Of a DNA stretch of 64,000 bases, positions 1-7,821 are shown one piece after another (position 1 is the first letter of the stretch; each line of letters opens with the position of its first letter). The stretch comes from Glaciimonas soli. GTDB lineage: Bacteria; Pseudomonadota; Gammaproteobacteria; Burkholderiales; Burkholderiaceae_D. The notes beneath the pieces were generated by a model. It saw only the letters and a list, made by a program, of their open reading frames with translations, was not told the origin of the DNA and did no database searches. The stretch covers positions 62,001-126,000 of the forward strand of contig NZ_WINI01000001.1 in NCBI RefSeq assembly GCF_009497155.1, read 5' to 3'. The translations under genes and the position numbers were made by a program.

Positions 1-250
1 CATGCGTAGTTGCTGGTTCGCTTTGCGCACCAGGTAACGCTGCATTAATACGCTGAGCCAGACTAGCTGACGCTTGATGATACGGCGCTTGTTTCTTGAT
101 GAAATCGCTGACTTGGTTTTGCTGCGCATACTCTTGCTGACAACTACTGCAACTGTCTAAGTGTCGCGCTAGCTCTATCGTTTCGCTCACACTCAATTCC
201 TGATCAACATAAGCTGGAATGAGTTCTAATGCTTGTTGATGATTCATCAT
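1..250 (-). CDS. Anti-sigma factor with zinc-finger (zf-HC2/ZAS), partial at left edge
   Basis: The leftward frame starts at 250 and runs off the window, giving 83 residues. Its ATG overlaps the TGA of the upstream sigma gene (ATGA), so the two are translationally coupled. Residues 30-37 read H-x3-C-x2-C, the hallmark of ZAS-type anti-sigma factors, which bind their sigma and hold it inactive. The N-terminus is cytosolic in character. Whether a membrane segment and periplasmic sensor domain follow cannot be seen. Family assignment rests on the motif and on position directly after an ECF sigma gene; the signal sensed is unknown. Confidence 0.8.
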   Translation of the reverse strand, partial: MMNHQQALELIPAYVDQELSVSETIELARHLDSCSSCQQEYAQQNQVSDFIKKQAPYHQASASLAQRINAALPGAQSEPATTH

Positions 251-897
251 AACTCCTGCCGCTTTGCTGCCACTGATACTGGCGTTGTGACACCTGAAAC
301 TCCGCTAGCAATCAGTTTTTTTGCCAATAGTTGGCGGCCGCGCCCTAAGCGTGACATCACCGTGCCAATGGGAATGTCGACGATGGCAGCGATTTGTTTG
401 TACGACAAATCTTCCAATTCTCGCAATATCATCACTTCCCGAAATTCCAACGGTAAGGTGCGCAACGCTAGCTGCAGTTGTTGTTCGCAATCCTTTTGTA
501 AGAGCAGGTTTTCCGGATCATTGTTTGCTTGCTGATGAACGTTTGCAAATTCGTTTGGATCTTCGCCTGTAGCGTTGTGATGACCGTAGCTATCGTCAGA
601 TTGTTCATCAAATAATGCCGTGTGCGCATTGCGTGTTTGCTTTTGCTCGTACCACGTGTAGAACGTATTGCGCACGATGGCGAGCAACCAGGGGCGTCCA
701 TCCTCGCCACCGTTGCTGGCATTGCTGCGATGACTGTTGAAGCTGTCAAAGAAAGTATACGCGCGCAAATAAGCCTCCTGAACCACATCCTCCGCATCCT
801 GATGGCTGCCCGTGAGCCAGCGTGCCAGGTTAAAGGCAGAGTTGAGATGCGGTAAAACGATGGCTTGGAAGCGTTCTTCTTTAGTCTGGTCGGTCAT
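247..897 (-). CDS. ECF (sigma-70 family group 4) RNA polymerase sigma factor
   Basis: An extracytoplasmic-function sigma factor of about 216 residues with only the two ECF domains. Region 2 lies near residues 16-60 (DAEDVVQEAYLRAY, then RPWLLAIVRNTFYTWY). Region 4 lies near 146-193, with the LSYKQIAAIVDIPIGTVMSR helix-turn-helix that reads the -35 element. The longest frame opens at 933, but that codon sits inside the predicted -10 element, so the true start must be downstream; ATGs at 906 and 897 are possible and 897 gives the usual ECF N-terminus. No strong Shine-Dalgarno is visible. The gene is coupled to the anti-sigma gene and divergent from a phosphoesterase/cupredoxin operon, which is its likely regulon. 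Confidence 0.88.
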   Translation of the reverse strand: MTDQTKEERFQAIVLPHLNSAFNLARWLTGSHQDAEDVVQEAYLRAYTFFDSFNSHRSNASNGGEDGRPWLLAIVRNTFYTWYEQKQTRNAHTALFDEQSDDSYGHHNATGEDPNEFANVHQQANNDPENLLLQKDCEQQLQLALRTLPLEFREVMILRELEDLSYKQIAAIVDIPIGTVMSRLGRGRQLLAKKLIASGVSGVTTPVSVAAKRQEL

Positions 898-929
898 TCT
901 GCGCATTCGACATTCGCTGTGTTTTCCTA

Positions 930-958
930 TCATACCGCCTGAGTCGATATTTTATTCC
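930..958 (-). promoter_or_regulatory. Predicted ECF-type promoter of the sigma/anti-sigma operon
   Basis: Read leftward, GGAATAAAAT (958-949) is followed after 11 bases by CGGTATGA (937-930). Counting from GGAAT, 16 bases separate it from CGGT, the usual spacing of ECF promoters (GGAA-type -35, CG-type -10). The sequence is an exact mirror of the rightward promoter at 972-1000, so both operons are probably read by the same sigma factor. Transcription would begin near 923. Confidence 0.72.
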
Positions 959-971
959 CGCAAAATTTACA

Positions 972-1000
972 GGAATAAAATTGCCGCGCTATCGGTATGA
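972..1000 (+). promoter_or_regulatory. Predicted ECF-type promoter of the phosphoesterase/cupredoxin operon
   Basis: GGAATAAAAT (972-981), 11 bases, then CGGTATGA (993-1000), identical in both boxes and in spacing to the leftward promoter. The predicted start point near 1007 lies after the first ATG of the open frame at 997 and so supports translation from 1036, where a Shine-Dalgarno AAGGAG is present at 1027-1032. Confidence 0.72.
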
Positions 1001-1035
1001 GGATTTACCGGTCATGTGATCGGACTAAGGAGAGC

Positions 1036-1965
1036 ATGATGGAAAGTACCGTACCAAATGATGCACTTTCGGCTACATTTCAATTGTCGATGAAACGCCG
1101 TAGCTTTATCAAGCTAGCTGGCTTAGGTGGGGTTGTTTATGCATCAGGCTTAAGTGGTTGGGCTGCCAATGCAAGTCCGGTTGATGATTTCTTTTTTGTC
1201 CAGTTATCCGATAGCCATTGGGGGTTTGAGGGCGCGCCTAATCCCGATGCGCGTGGCACGCTGCCAAAAGCTGTGGCAGCGGTCAATGGTTTGGAGAAAA
1301 TGCCGGACTTTATTGTTTTTACCGGTGATTTGACCCACACCACCGATGATCCGCAAGAGCGCCGTAAGAGAATGACAGAATTCAAAGCCGTCGTCGCCGA
1401 TTTGAAAGTAAAACCAGTATATTTTATGCCCGGCGAACATGATGCCGGATTGGATCGGGGCGCCGCGTATCAGGAATTTTTTGGTAAAACGCATTACACC
1501 TTCGATCACAAAGGAGTGCATTTTATTGTTCTCGATAATGTATCCGATCCCGGTGCCAGCATCGGCGATGAGCAATTGGCATGGCTGGCGGCTGATTTGG
1601 AAAAACAAACAGCCGATGCGCAGATAGTGGTCTTTACGCATCGCCCCTTATTTGATCTCTACCCGCAATGGGATTGGGCGACACGCGACGGCGCCAAGGC
1701 ATTGGCGTTGCTAATGCCGTATAAAAATGTGACGGTATTTTATGGTCATATCCATCAGGAAAACCATCATATGACCGAGCACATAGCGCATCACTCGGCC
1801 AAATCCCTGATCTTTCCATTGCCTGCGCCGGGATCACAGCCGAAACGCACACCGATAGCGTGGGACAGCGCTCAGCCATATCGCGGCTTAGGATTTCGCG
1901 AAGTCGCAACAGTGCGAAAAACGATGGAATACCAGATAACCGAATTGCCAGTGCAAAAGAGCTAA
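1036..1965 (+). CDS. Tat-exported calcineurin-like metallophosphoesterase
   Basis: A 309-residue phosphoesterase. The start at 1036 has AAGGAG four bases upstream; the frame is open from 997 but that codon precedes the predicted transcription start. A twin-arginine signal (KRRSFIK, residues 20-26, then a hydrophobic stretch ending near GWAANA) predicts folded export to the periplasm. The dinuclear-metal motifs are LSDSHWG, FTGDLTH, PGEHD, FTHRPL and YGHIHQENH. The GNHD box reads GEHD, so the usual metal-binding Asn is a Glu. The substrate is unknown. The next gene starts two bases after the stop, so the two are co-transcribed and probably under the divergent ECF sigma. Confidence 0.85.
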   Translation: MMESTVPNDALSATFQLSMKRRSFIKLAGLGGVVYASGLSGWAANASPVDDFFFVQLSDSHWGFEGAPNPDARGTLPKAVAAVNGLEKMPDFIVFTGDLTHTTDDPQERRKRMTEFKAVVADLKVKPVYFMPGEHDAGLDRGAAYQEFFGKTHYTFDHKGVHFIVLDNVSDPGASIGDEQLAWLAADLEKQTADAQIVVFTHRPLFDLYPQWDWATRDGAKALALLMPYKNVTVFYGHIHQENHHMTEHIAHHSAKSLIFPLPAPGSQPKRTPIAWDSAQPYRGLGFREVATVRKTMEYQITELPVQKS

Positions 1966-1967
1966 TC

Positions 1968-2354
1968 ATGGCTATCAATTTCCTGCCTCCCACTATTAAT
2001 AAAGAGCGTCGGCAGCTGTTGCTTGGCCTGACGGCAGTCGGATTCTGTGGCTTCGCCGTATCCGCACTGGCAGCAAGCCAAGAGCGCGTTATCAAGGTGG
2101 TTGCCAAACGATTTACTTATACGCCGGATAGGTTACTGTTGAAGCAGGGGCAATCCGTTACCTTAGAGTTAACGACGGCAGACATTCCTATGGGTTTCAA
2201 TGCGCCAGACTTTGCGGTGCGCACGGATATTTTGCCAGGTACCGTATCACGCGTGCGTTTTACGCCGGATAAAGTGGGTGAGTTTGGGTTTCATTGCGAC
2301 TTGTTTTGTGGCTCAGGACATGAGGATATGGTCGGTGTGATTGTGGTGACGTGA
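1968..2354 (+). CDS. Exported cupredoxin with Cox2-like CuA-type loop
   Basis: A 128-residue protein: a short N-terminal export signal (ERRQLLLGL, hydrophobic, cut near ALAAS) and one cupredoxin domain. The C-terminal loop HCDLFCGSGHEDM has C-x3-C-x3-H-x2-M, the spacing of the CuA site of cytochrome oxidase subunit II and N2O reductase. Aligned to Cox2, the stretch DIPMGFNAPDFAVRTDILPG matches the segment that carries the first CuA histidine, but a Met is found in its place. The protein lacks the Cox2 transmembrane hairpin, so it is not an oxidase subunit. It may be a periplasmic copper carrier, sensor or electron-transfer protein. ATG at 1968 follows the phosphoesterase stop by two bases. 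Confidence 0.82.
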   Translation: MAINFLPPTINKERRQLLLGLTAVGFCGFAVSALAASQERVIKVVAKRFTYTPDRLLLKQGQSVTLELTTADIPMGFNAPDFAVRTDILPGTVSRVRFTPDKVGEFGFHCDLFCGSGHEDMVGVIVVT

Positions 2355-2369
2355 TGCGCTAGTGCGTTT

Positions 2370-2397
2370 GTAGGGACACGATTTATCGCGTCCCTAC
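2370..2397. terminator. Hairpin between convergent operons, likely bidirectional terminator or repeat
   Basis: GTAGGGAC at 2370-2377 pairs with GTCCCTAC at 2390-2397, with a smaller CGA/TCG pairing inside. It lies between the stop of the cupredoxin gene and the stop of the convergent TonB receptor. There is no long T-run, so it may be a weak terminator or a dispersed palindromic repeat. Confidence 0.45.
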
Positions 2398-2420
2398 GAT
2401 AGAACAGTATTAATTCCTCA

Positions 2421-4652
2421 TCAAAACGCTTTCGACATCGCTACATAAAAACCACGTCGTTGCCCATATTGAGGCGCACCCACGCCAATGCCAGTGCCAT
2501 CACGGATTTCATAGACACGATCAAACAGATTTGTCACATTGAACCGGGCAGTCACTTTGCCGATAGGTGACTCTGTGAACACATGGCTGGCGCCAACATT
2601 AACTACGGTATATGCCGGTAAATGATCGGTATTTGCAAAGCCGCTACGCAAACCACTGCCAAATAAGGCATCAGTGCTGTAGGTCGTGCCGCGCCATAAA
2701 TATGACATACCCGCTGAGGCAGAGAGACGCTGATCGTGATCCAGATGTACCCAATGATTGGAGATATAGTCCAGTTCTGCCTGATCAAAGTTATATTGGC
2801 TAGAAATGATATCTTTACCCATTGCGGTAGCACGCGCCAGATTGAAATAGGCTGATAAATTATCTTTGTGATAGTTCAGGGTCAATTCAAGACCGTAGAT
2901 TTTGCCTTGAGCATAATTGAACGGGGTGTATAACAAAGCAGAGCCAAACTGACCTTCATCCAGTAAATTTTTTACTTTTTTATAGTAAGCATCCAAGCCC
3001 AAGGTCAGATGTTGCGTCAACTGCTGATTCACACCGGCATCAAAATAATCGGAGCTTTCTGCCTGCACCGCACCGTTCTGACTACTGGGCGACGCATTGG
3101 TAGTGCCATTGAAATTGGTGACGGTGGAAGCAGCGATTAACTCACTCGCGGGTGGCGTGAAGTATTTGGCATAGCCCGCATGGAAGGTGGTGCTCGGCGT
3201 CATTTGATAGACGAAGCCGATGCGTGGACTAAATTGATTCGCCTTCACATACGCATTGACCCAATCGGCACGCGCACCGTAGTTCATGGTGAGCTTGTCA
3301 GTCAATTTCCATTCATCTTGTAAGTAAACCCCGATTTGATCAGTGGTTTTTTGATCGCTTTCATTGATTGCAAAAGGCGTGGTGCTTAGCTGATTACCGT
3401 CACTATCCGCGGGGAAGGTAAGGGCATCCGTACTGTTGTTGAGAGTTTCTCGCGTATAGGCAACACCGCTGCGTATCGTGTGGCTATCATTTAATTTATA
3501 ACTTCCATCAGCTTGCAGTCCATTGGCCAAGCCAGTACGTACAACTTTGGAGGCAACGCCGGTAAACATTAAATCGCCAATGTCATCCGGATCGAATGAG
3601 GTCTTGGTATAGCGGCTGAAGGCGGCAATCTGATAATCTAATTGCGAATTGATCGAACCTTGCAAGGCAAGAATGCCATAGCGGGTAGTTTCGCGTTGAC
3701 GCTCATCCAGATCGGCTGATTGATAATCGGCTGGCGCACCGGCTAACTGATAAGTAGGTGTTTGTCCGGGAATATTGGGGATCTGAAAGCGATTATCGGA
3801 ATTGCCCAAAATCAAACTGACACGGGTATCTGGATTCAATATGTAGGAAAAATAACCAAAAGCTTTGTTTTGCAAAGTACGGTCATGTATGGCGGTTGAT
3901 GCGCCGGTGGTATTTTCGATACCGAGATCGTTGGCATCAAATGCGCCGTTGATGTAATAGCTGAAATTATCCGTGCTTCCTCTCACATCGCCAGTGATTT
4001 CTTGTGTATGGTTGCTGCCGAATTGCACGCCGATATCACCGCCATTGCCATCTTCTCCGGTTTTGGTTTGCACATTGACCACACCTGCTGTGCGATAGCC
4101 GTATTGCGCCGGCAATGCGCCTGTCAAAAAGCTGATGTTGTTGACGAAGCGGGTATCCAGGGTTTGGCCGAATCCGGAAATACTTTCCGGAAGCAAGATG
4201 CCATTCAAACGGTATTGCAAATTGGCGTGATCTCCGCGCACATGCAACTGTCCAAACGAATCTTGTGCGACGCCAGGCGCTTGTAATAGCACTTGGTTAA
4301 ATGACGTGTCATCACCTTGCGGCAGAGCGGCAATTTCTTTGGGGCCGATCCGATATATGCTGCTGCCGGTTTCAACCGAAATACTATTTCTGGCGCGATC
4401 TAAACGACCAGCGGTGACAGTGATTTGACTGATGGGTGCGGTGGTCGTAACCGGTACTGCGGCGGATGGTGCGCTATTCGCATTATTATTCGTAACATTA
4501 TTCGCACCACTGGCTGCTGGCGCATCTGTGTTGTTAACACCGATAGTCGGTTCTGTCGTAACCCCTGTCGCATCGGCATTGGCTGCAATGACGATAGTGG
4601 GCGCGTAGGCGAGCGCAATCAAGGCGCTCAGCCGTAACAAGCGTGTTTTCAT
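2421..4652 (-). CDS. TonB-dependent outer-membrane receptor
   Basis: A receptor of 743 residues counted from 4652, where GGAG precedes the ATG by nine bases and a clear signal peptide follows (MKTRLLRLSALIALAYAP, cut near VIAAN); the frame is open to 4739. After a low-complexity Asn/Ala-rich linker, a TonB-box-like ISQITVTAGRL leads into the plug domain (SFNQVLLQAPGVAQDSFGQLHVRGDHANLQYRLNG), then a 22-strand-type barrel ending in FYVAMSKAF with the terminal Phe needed for BAM insertion. It has no FecA-type signalling domain. The ligand is unclear; the nearby DUF2946-like gene, a family often found in metal-related loci, hints at copper or another metal, but this is inference. Confidence 0.85.
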   Translation of the reverse strand: MKTRLLRLSALIALAYAPTIVIAANADATGVTTEPTIGVNNTDAPAASGANNVTNNNANSAPSAAVPVTTTAPISQITVTAGRLDRARNSISVETGSSIYRIGPKEIAALPQGDDTSFNQVLLQAPGVAQDSFGQLHVRGDHANLQYRLNGILLPESISGFGQTLDTRFVNNISFLTGALPAQYGYRTAGVVNVQTKTGEDGNGGDIGVQFGSNHTQEITGDVRGSTDNFSYYINGAFDANDLGIENTTGASTAIHDRTLQNKAFGYFSYILNPDTRVSLILGNSDNRFQIPNIPGQTPTYQLAGAPADYQSADLDERQRETTRYGILALQGSINSQLDYQIAAFSRYTKTSFDPDDIGDLMFTGVASKVVRTGLANGLQADGSYKLNDSHTIRSGVAYTRETLNNSTDALTFPADSDGNQLSTTPFAINESDQKTTDQIGVYLQDEWKLTDKLTMNYGARADWVNAYVKANQFSPRIGFVYQMTPSTTFHAGYAKYFTPPASELIAASTVTNFNGTTNASPSSQNGAVQAESSDYFDAGVNQQLTQHLTLGLDAYYKKVKNLLDEGQFGSALLYTPFNYAQGKIYGLELTLNYHKDNLSAYFNLARATAMGKDIISSQYNFDQAELDYISNHWVHLDHDQRLSASAGMSYLWRGTTYSTDALFGSGLRSGFANTDHLPAYTVVNVGASHVFTESPIGKVTARFNVTNLFDRVYEIRDGTGIGVGAPQYGQRRGFYVAMSKAF

Positions 4653-4799
4653 TCTTCTAACTCCAATAAGACGGAACAAACAAGCGCAGAGCATCGAATA
4701 AGGGCAACATAACCTGATAGAAATCATTGCCATTTCCAAGTCATTGGAAAGGACATAAGTTATCCGTTGTAATCAACTTGCAATGCATAACTCATCCCC

Positions 4800-4865
4800 G
4801 TCATTCCCGCGAACGCGGGAATCCACGTTACGTTGAACATGGATTCCCGCGTTCGCGGGAATGAC
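4800..4865. repeat. Inverted pair of dRS3-like palindromic repeats (locus A)
   Basis: Two 26-base units, 4800-4825 and 4840-4865, are perfect inverted copies of each other. Each itself contains the palindrome ATTCCCGCGAACGCGGGAAT, matching the ATTCCC-N8-GGGAAT form of Neisseria dRS3 repeats. The pair would fold into a 66-base hairpin. The rest of the 315-base gap between 4653 and 4967 holds nothing I recognise. Confidence 0.8.
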
Positions 4866-4967
4866 AGTGACTTTTAAAATTGATTACGTCGATTTACTTA
4901 ACGCGCGATTTATAAAGCAGTCATGTTGCATTATTTAACGCGATCTTAGCTCGCTTCAATATGCAAT

Positions 4968-5318
4968 TTAAGTAATCTGGAAAGGAGAAGATAATGACGG
5001 CGGCGCTTGTGCCAGAGGGGTCAGATAGTGAGACGGCGGGAGCAGCAGGAAATAAATCGCCTCAATTGCAACTGGATAGACAAAAACCAATGCGGCAGTT
5101 GGCGCCACCACCGGCGGGGTGGGCGTAGGTGAGGGCAGGTTAGCCGCTAACGAGCAGGCAGCACAATCATCCGATTTTTCAGTTAAGCCATGGTTATGAA
5201 AAGCGGCGGCGACCAACTGAATCACCAGTATGGACAGCACTAACCAGAACGCGAACTGACGCCAGCGTATCTTGCGATTTCGCTTTGAGCTGTACGTGTC
5301 GTTAATGATTAGCTGCAT
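4968..5318 (-). CDS. Small DUF2946-like membrane-anchored protein
   Basis: A 116-residue protein with basic N-terminus, one hydrophobic segment near residues 22-40 (FAFWLVLSILVIQLVAAAF), then HNHG and a CAAC pair followed by a proline/threonine-rich stretch, and a second hydrophobic segment near 75-95. The H...C-x2-C plus proline-rich layout resembles the poorly characterised DUF2946 family. It lies upstream of, and in the same direction as, the TonB receptor, with the palindromic repeat between them, so co-transcription is possible. Function unknown; a metal-binding role is only suggested by the Cys/His residues. Confidence 0.6.
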   Translation of the reverse strand: MQLIINDTYSSKRNRKIRWRQFAFWLVLSILVIQLVAAAFHNHGLTEKSDDCAACSLAANLPSPTPTPPVVAPTAALVFVYPVAIEAIYFLLLPPSHYLTPLAQAPPSLSSPFQIT

Positions 5319-5466
5319 ACGGAAACTTGATTGTGGGAAACGCTAAATGCAATTGAGTTGCATAGTCTAATCGTGTTTATGTACGATTAGCAATAAAAAG
5401 AAAAAATTATGTCGTTTTTCTTATTGCTTTTTTTGTTCATTATTTATCAATGTTTTTCTTGCCTGT

Positions 5467-5491
5467 GAATAATGAAATATTCAAGGATAAT
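5467..5491 (+). promoter_or_regulatory. AT-rich control region of siderophore receptor, possible Fur-like site
   Basis: The 214-base gap 5319-5532 is strongly AT-rich. GAATA at 5467 and TATTC ending at 5482 form a short inverted repeat overlapping GATAAT at 5486-5491, a reasonable -10 element. Iron repression of such receptors is common, but the match to the 19-base Fur consensus is partial and the call is weak. Confidence 0.25.
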
Positions 5492-5532
5492 GCGAGCCCT
5501 CAGTAATTTGCTTTGGTCACGCCCAAATTCGC

Positions 5533-7797
5533 ATGAAAAACAAAAAACACAATAAAACTCAACGTAAAACCCAGCAGTTGTTAACCTTACTATTTGTTGC
5601 TGGCACGGCCGCCGCAAGTTCATATGCGGAAGATGCCAATATGACTGGTTCTGCGCCCGATACAGTGACAAGCGCTAACGGAAATGTCGCCGCGACTCCT
5701 GAGCAGCATCGCACCTTGCCGATAGTGACCGTCACCGGCAGCGCACCCATCCGCGGCAGCTATGGCGCAACATCCTCAGCCGTGAGTAGTTTTGGCGATA
5801 CGCCTTTGCTGGATACGCCGGCGTCGATTTCTGTGATGACACGTAATTTGATGAATGATCAACAATCGCGCTTGTTGACGGATGTGACGAAAAATGACGC
5901 GTCGATTGACGACAATTACGCACCATTGGGCTATTACGAAAATGTCAGCATCCGTGGCTTCCCGTTGGACCTGGCATCGAGCTATCAGTTGGACGGCATG
6001 ACAATTTCGGGTGAGCAAAACGTTGCGCTGGAAAACAAAGAACGGGTCGAAGTATTGAAAGGCCTGGCCGGTTTGCAAACGGGTATGGGGGCAGCCGGCG
6101 GCTTGATTAATTACGTCAGCAAACGTCCTGCCGATGTGCGCTCTATCACATTGGGGACCGATTCGCGTGGCTCGCGTTATCTGGCGGCGGATATCGGCAC
6201 GATATTTGGTGACCAAAATCAATTTGGGATTCGTGTCAATGCGGCGCATGAAGGCATTAATACCTATGTGCACGGCGCCGACGGCAATCGGAATTTCGGT
6301 TCGCTGGCAGCAGATTGGAAAATTTCTCCGTCTGCAAAGTTGGAATTCAATATTGAAGATCAACATCGTCAACAACGTTCTGTGCCGGGCTATCAATTGT
6401 TGGGTGGAACGACGCTTCCGACCAATGTTTCGCCATCGACTCTATTGGGCGGTCAAAGCTGGGCCAAGCCGGTGACGATAGATGCGCTCAATACCAATCT
6501 GCGTCTGGATGTCGATCTGAATGCTGATTGGCATACTTATCTGATGGCGAGCCGCAGTAAAGTGGTAATAGATGACAATGTAGCGTTTCCGTATGGTTGC
6601 TATTACGTTACCAGTTGCATCAACGGTGACAGCCCCGGTCAATATTTCAGCCCTAGCGGTGAATATGATATTTACGATTATCGCTTCCCAAAAGACACGC
6701 GCATCAATGATCAAGTGCAAGCAGTGTTGCAAGGGAAGTTCAGTACCGCACAGATCGTGCATGATCTGACAGTCGGTGTCAGTAGTTTTCGCCGTTATAT
6801 TGCGCAGACTGATGGTGTCAGTGAGTATGTCGGCAGCGATAATATTTACAACCCAAATCCGATTGCTTTTCCGCCTTCACCTGATCAGCCTGGCGCATTT
6901 TATAAGCGCCTGGATAGTCGTCAGCAAGGATTGTTTGCGGTCGATCGCATCAGTTTGAGCGACAGCTGGCAAGTAGTCGCGGGAGCGCGTCAGGTTTGGC
7001 TGAGAGAACAAGCATTCGATATCACTGGCGCTGCGACACGCACCACCGATAAATCGCTATTACTGCCGCAAGTCGCTCTGTTATTTAAACCGCAAGCGGC
7101 GATGACTTTGTATACCAGCTATAGCAAGGGTCTGACCATGGGTGGTCAGGCGCCAGCCTGGGCAGACAATGCCAACATTTTCCTGGCGCCGACTGTGTCG
7201 CGTCAAATCGAAGCGGGTATCAAATATGATGTCAGCAGCAAGCTAATGATTACCGGCGCACTGTTTCAGATGACCAAGCCGTATGAATATCCTAAGCCAG
7301 ACGGCGCAGGTGGGTTTGAATATGTGCAAGAAGGAACGCAAACAAATCGCGGTCTTGAGTTGAGTGCAGCAGGGCAGGCTAGCAGTCAATTGCGCTTAAC
7401 TGCCAGCATCAGTGCCATTCAGGCAATCGCCAACGATACTGGTACGGCGTCATATGACGGTCATCAAGCCATCAATGTGCCACGCATAAAGGCAACTGTG
7501 TATGCTGACTATGCGATACAGCAGATTGCCGGTTTGAGCTTGTTGGGTGGCTGGGAATATAGTGCGAGTAAAGCTGCCACGCGCGAAGGTAATGTCGATA
7601 TACCGGCTTACTATTTGTTTAATGCAGGTTCACGTTATACCACCACGTTGGCGGGGCACAATGTCGTGCTGCGGTTGAGCATAGACAATCTCTTGAATAA
7701 GCAATATTGGAAAGATTCGGGAGAGTTCTTGGGTGACAGTTATATTCACTTGGGGGCACCGCGGACCGCACGGTTATCGATGCAATATGATTTCTAA
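5533..7797 (+). CDS. TonB-dependent siderophore receptor (FhuA/FpvA-type)
   Basis: A 754-residue ferric-siderophore receptor. It has a signal peptide (basic MKNKKHNKTQRK, hydrophobic LLTLLFVAGTAAA, cut near SYAED), a TonB box near LPIVTVTGSAP, and the siderophore-type plug (TPASISVMTRNLMNDQ, YYENVSIRGFPLD, RVEVLKGLAGLQTGMGAAGGLINYVSKRP). The barrel ends with the family signature APRTARLSMQYDF. No N-terminal FecR-interacting domain is present. No Shine-Dalgarno is obvious before the ATG. The next gene, a kinase-like protein, starts 24 bases after the stop, suggesting a two-gene unit. The siderophore cannot be told from the sequence. Confidence 0.9.
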   Translation: MKNKKHNKTQRKTQQLLTLLFVAGTAAASSYAEDANMTGSAPDTVTSANGNVAATPEQHRTLPIVTVTGSAPIRGSYGATSSAVSSFGDTPLLDTPASISVMTRNLMNDQQSRLLTDVTKNDASIDDNYAPLGYYENVSIRGFPLDLASSYQLDGMTISGEQNVALENKERVEVLKGLAGLQTGMGAAGGLINYVSKRPADVRSITLGTDSRGSRYLAADIGTIFGDQNQFGIRVNAAHEGINTYVHGADGNRNFGSLAADWKISPSAKLEFNIEDQHRQQRSVPGYQLLGGTTLPTNVSPSTLLGGQSWAKPVTIDALNTNLRLDVDLNADWHTYLMASRSKVVIDDNVAFPYGCYYVTSCINGDSPGQYFSPSGEYDIYDYRFPKDTRINDQVQAVLQGKFSTAQIVHDLTVGVSSFRRYIAQTDGVSEYVGSDNIYNPNPIAFPPSPDQPGAFYKRLDSRQQGLFAVDRISLSDSWQVVAGARQVWLREQAFDITGAATRTTDKSLLLPQVALLFKPQAAMTLYTSYSKGLTMGGQAPAWADNANIFLAPTVSRQIEAGIKYDVSSKLMITGALFQMTKPYEYPKPDGAGGFEYVQEGTQTNRGLELSAAGQASSQLRLTASISAIQAIANDTGTASYDGHQAINVPRIKATVYADYAIQQIAGLSLLGGWEYSASKAATREGNVDIPAYYLFNAGSRYTTTLAGHNVVLRLSIDNLLNKQYWKDSGEFLGDSYIHLGAPRTARLSMQYDF

Positions 7798-7821
7798 ATT
7801 CGCTACTACACAGTTCTTACT

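Noticed and set aside
247-933. Sigma-factor start at 933
   Set aside because: That ATG lies inside the predicted -10 element of its own promoter; downstream ATGs fit better.
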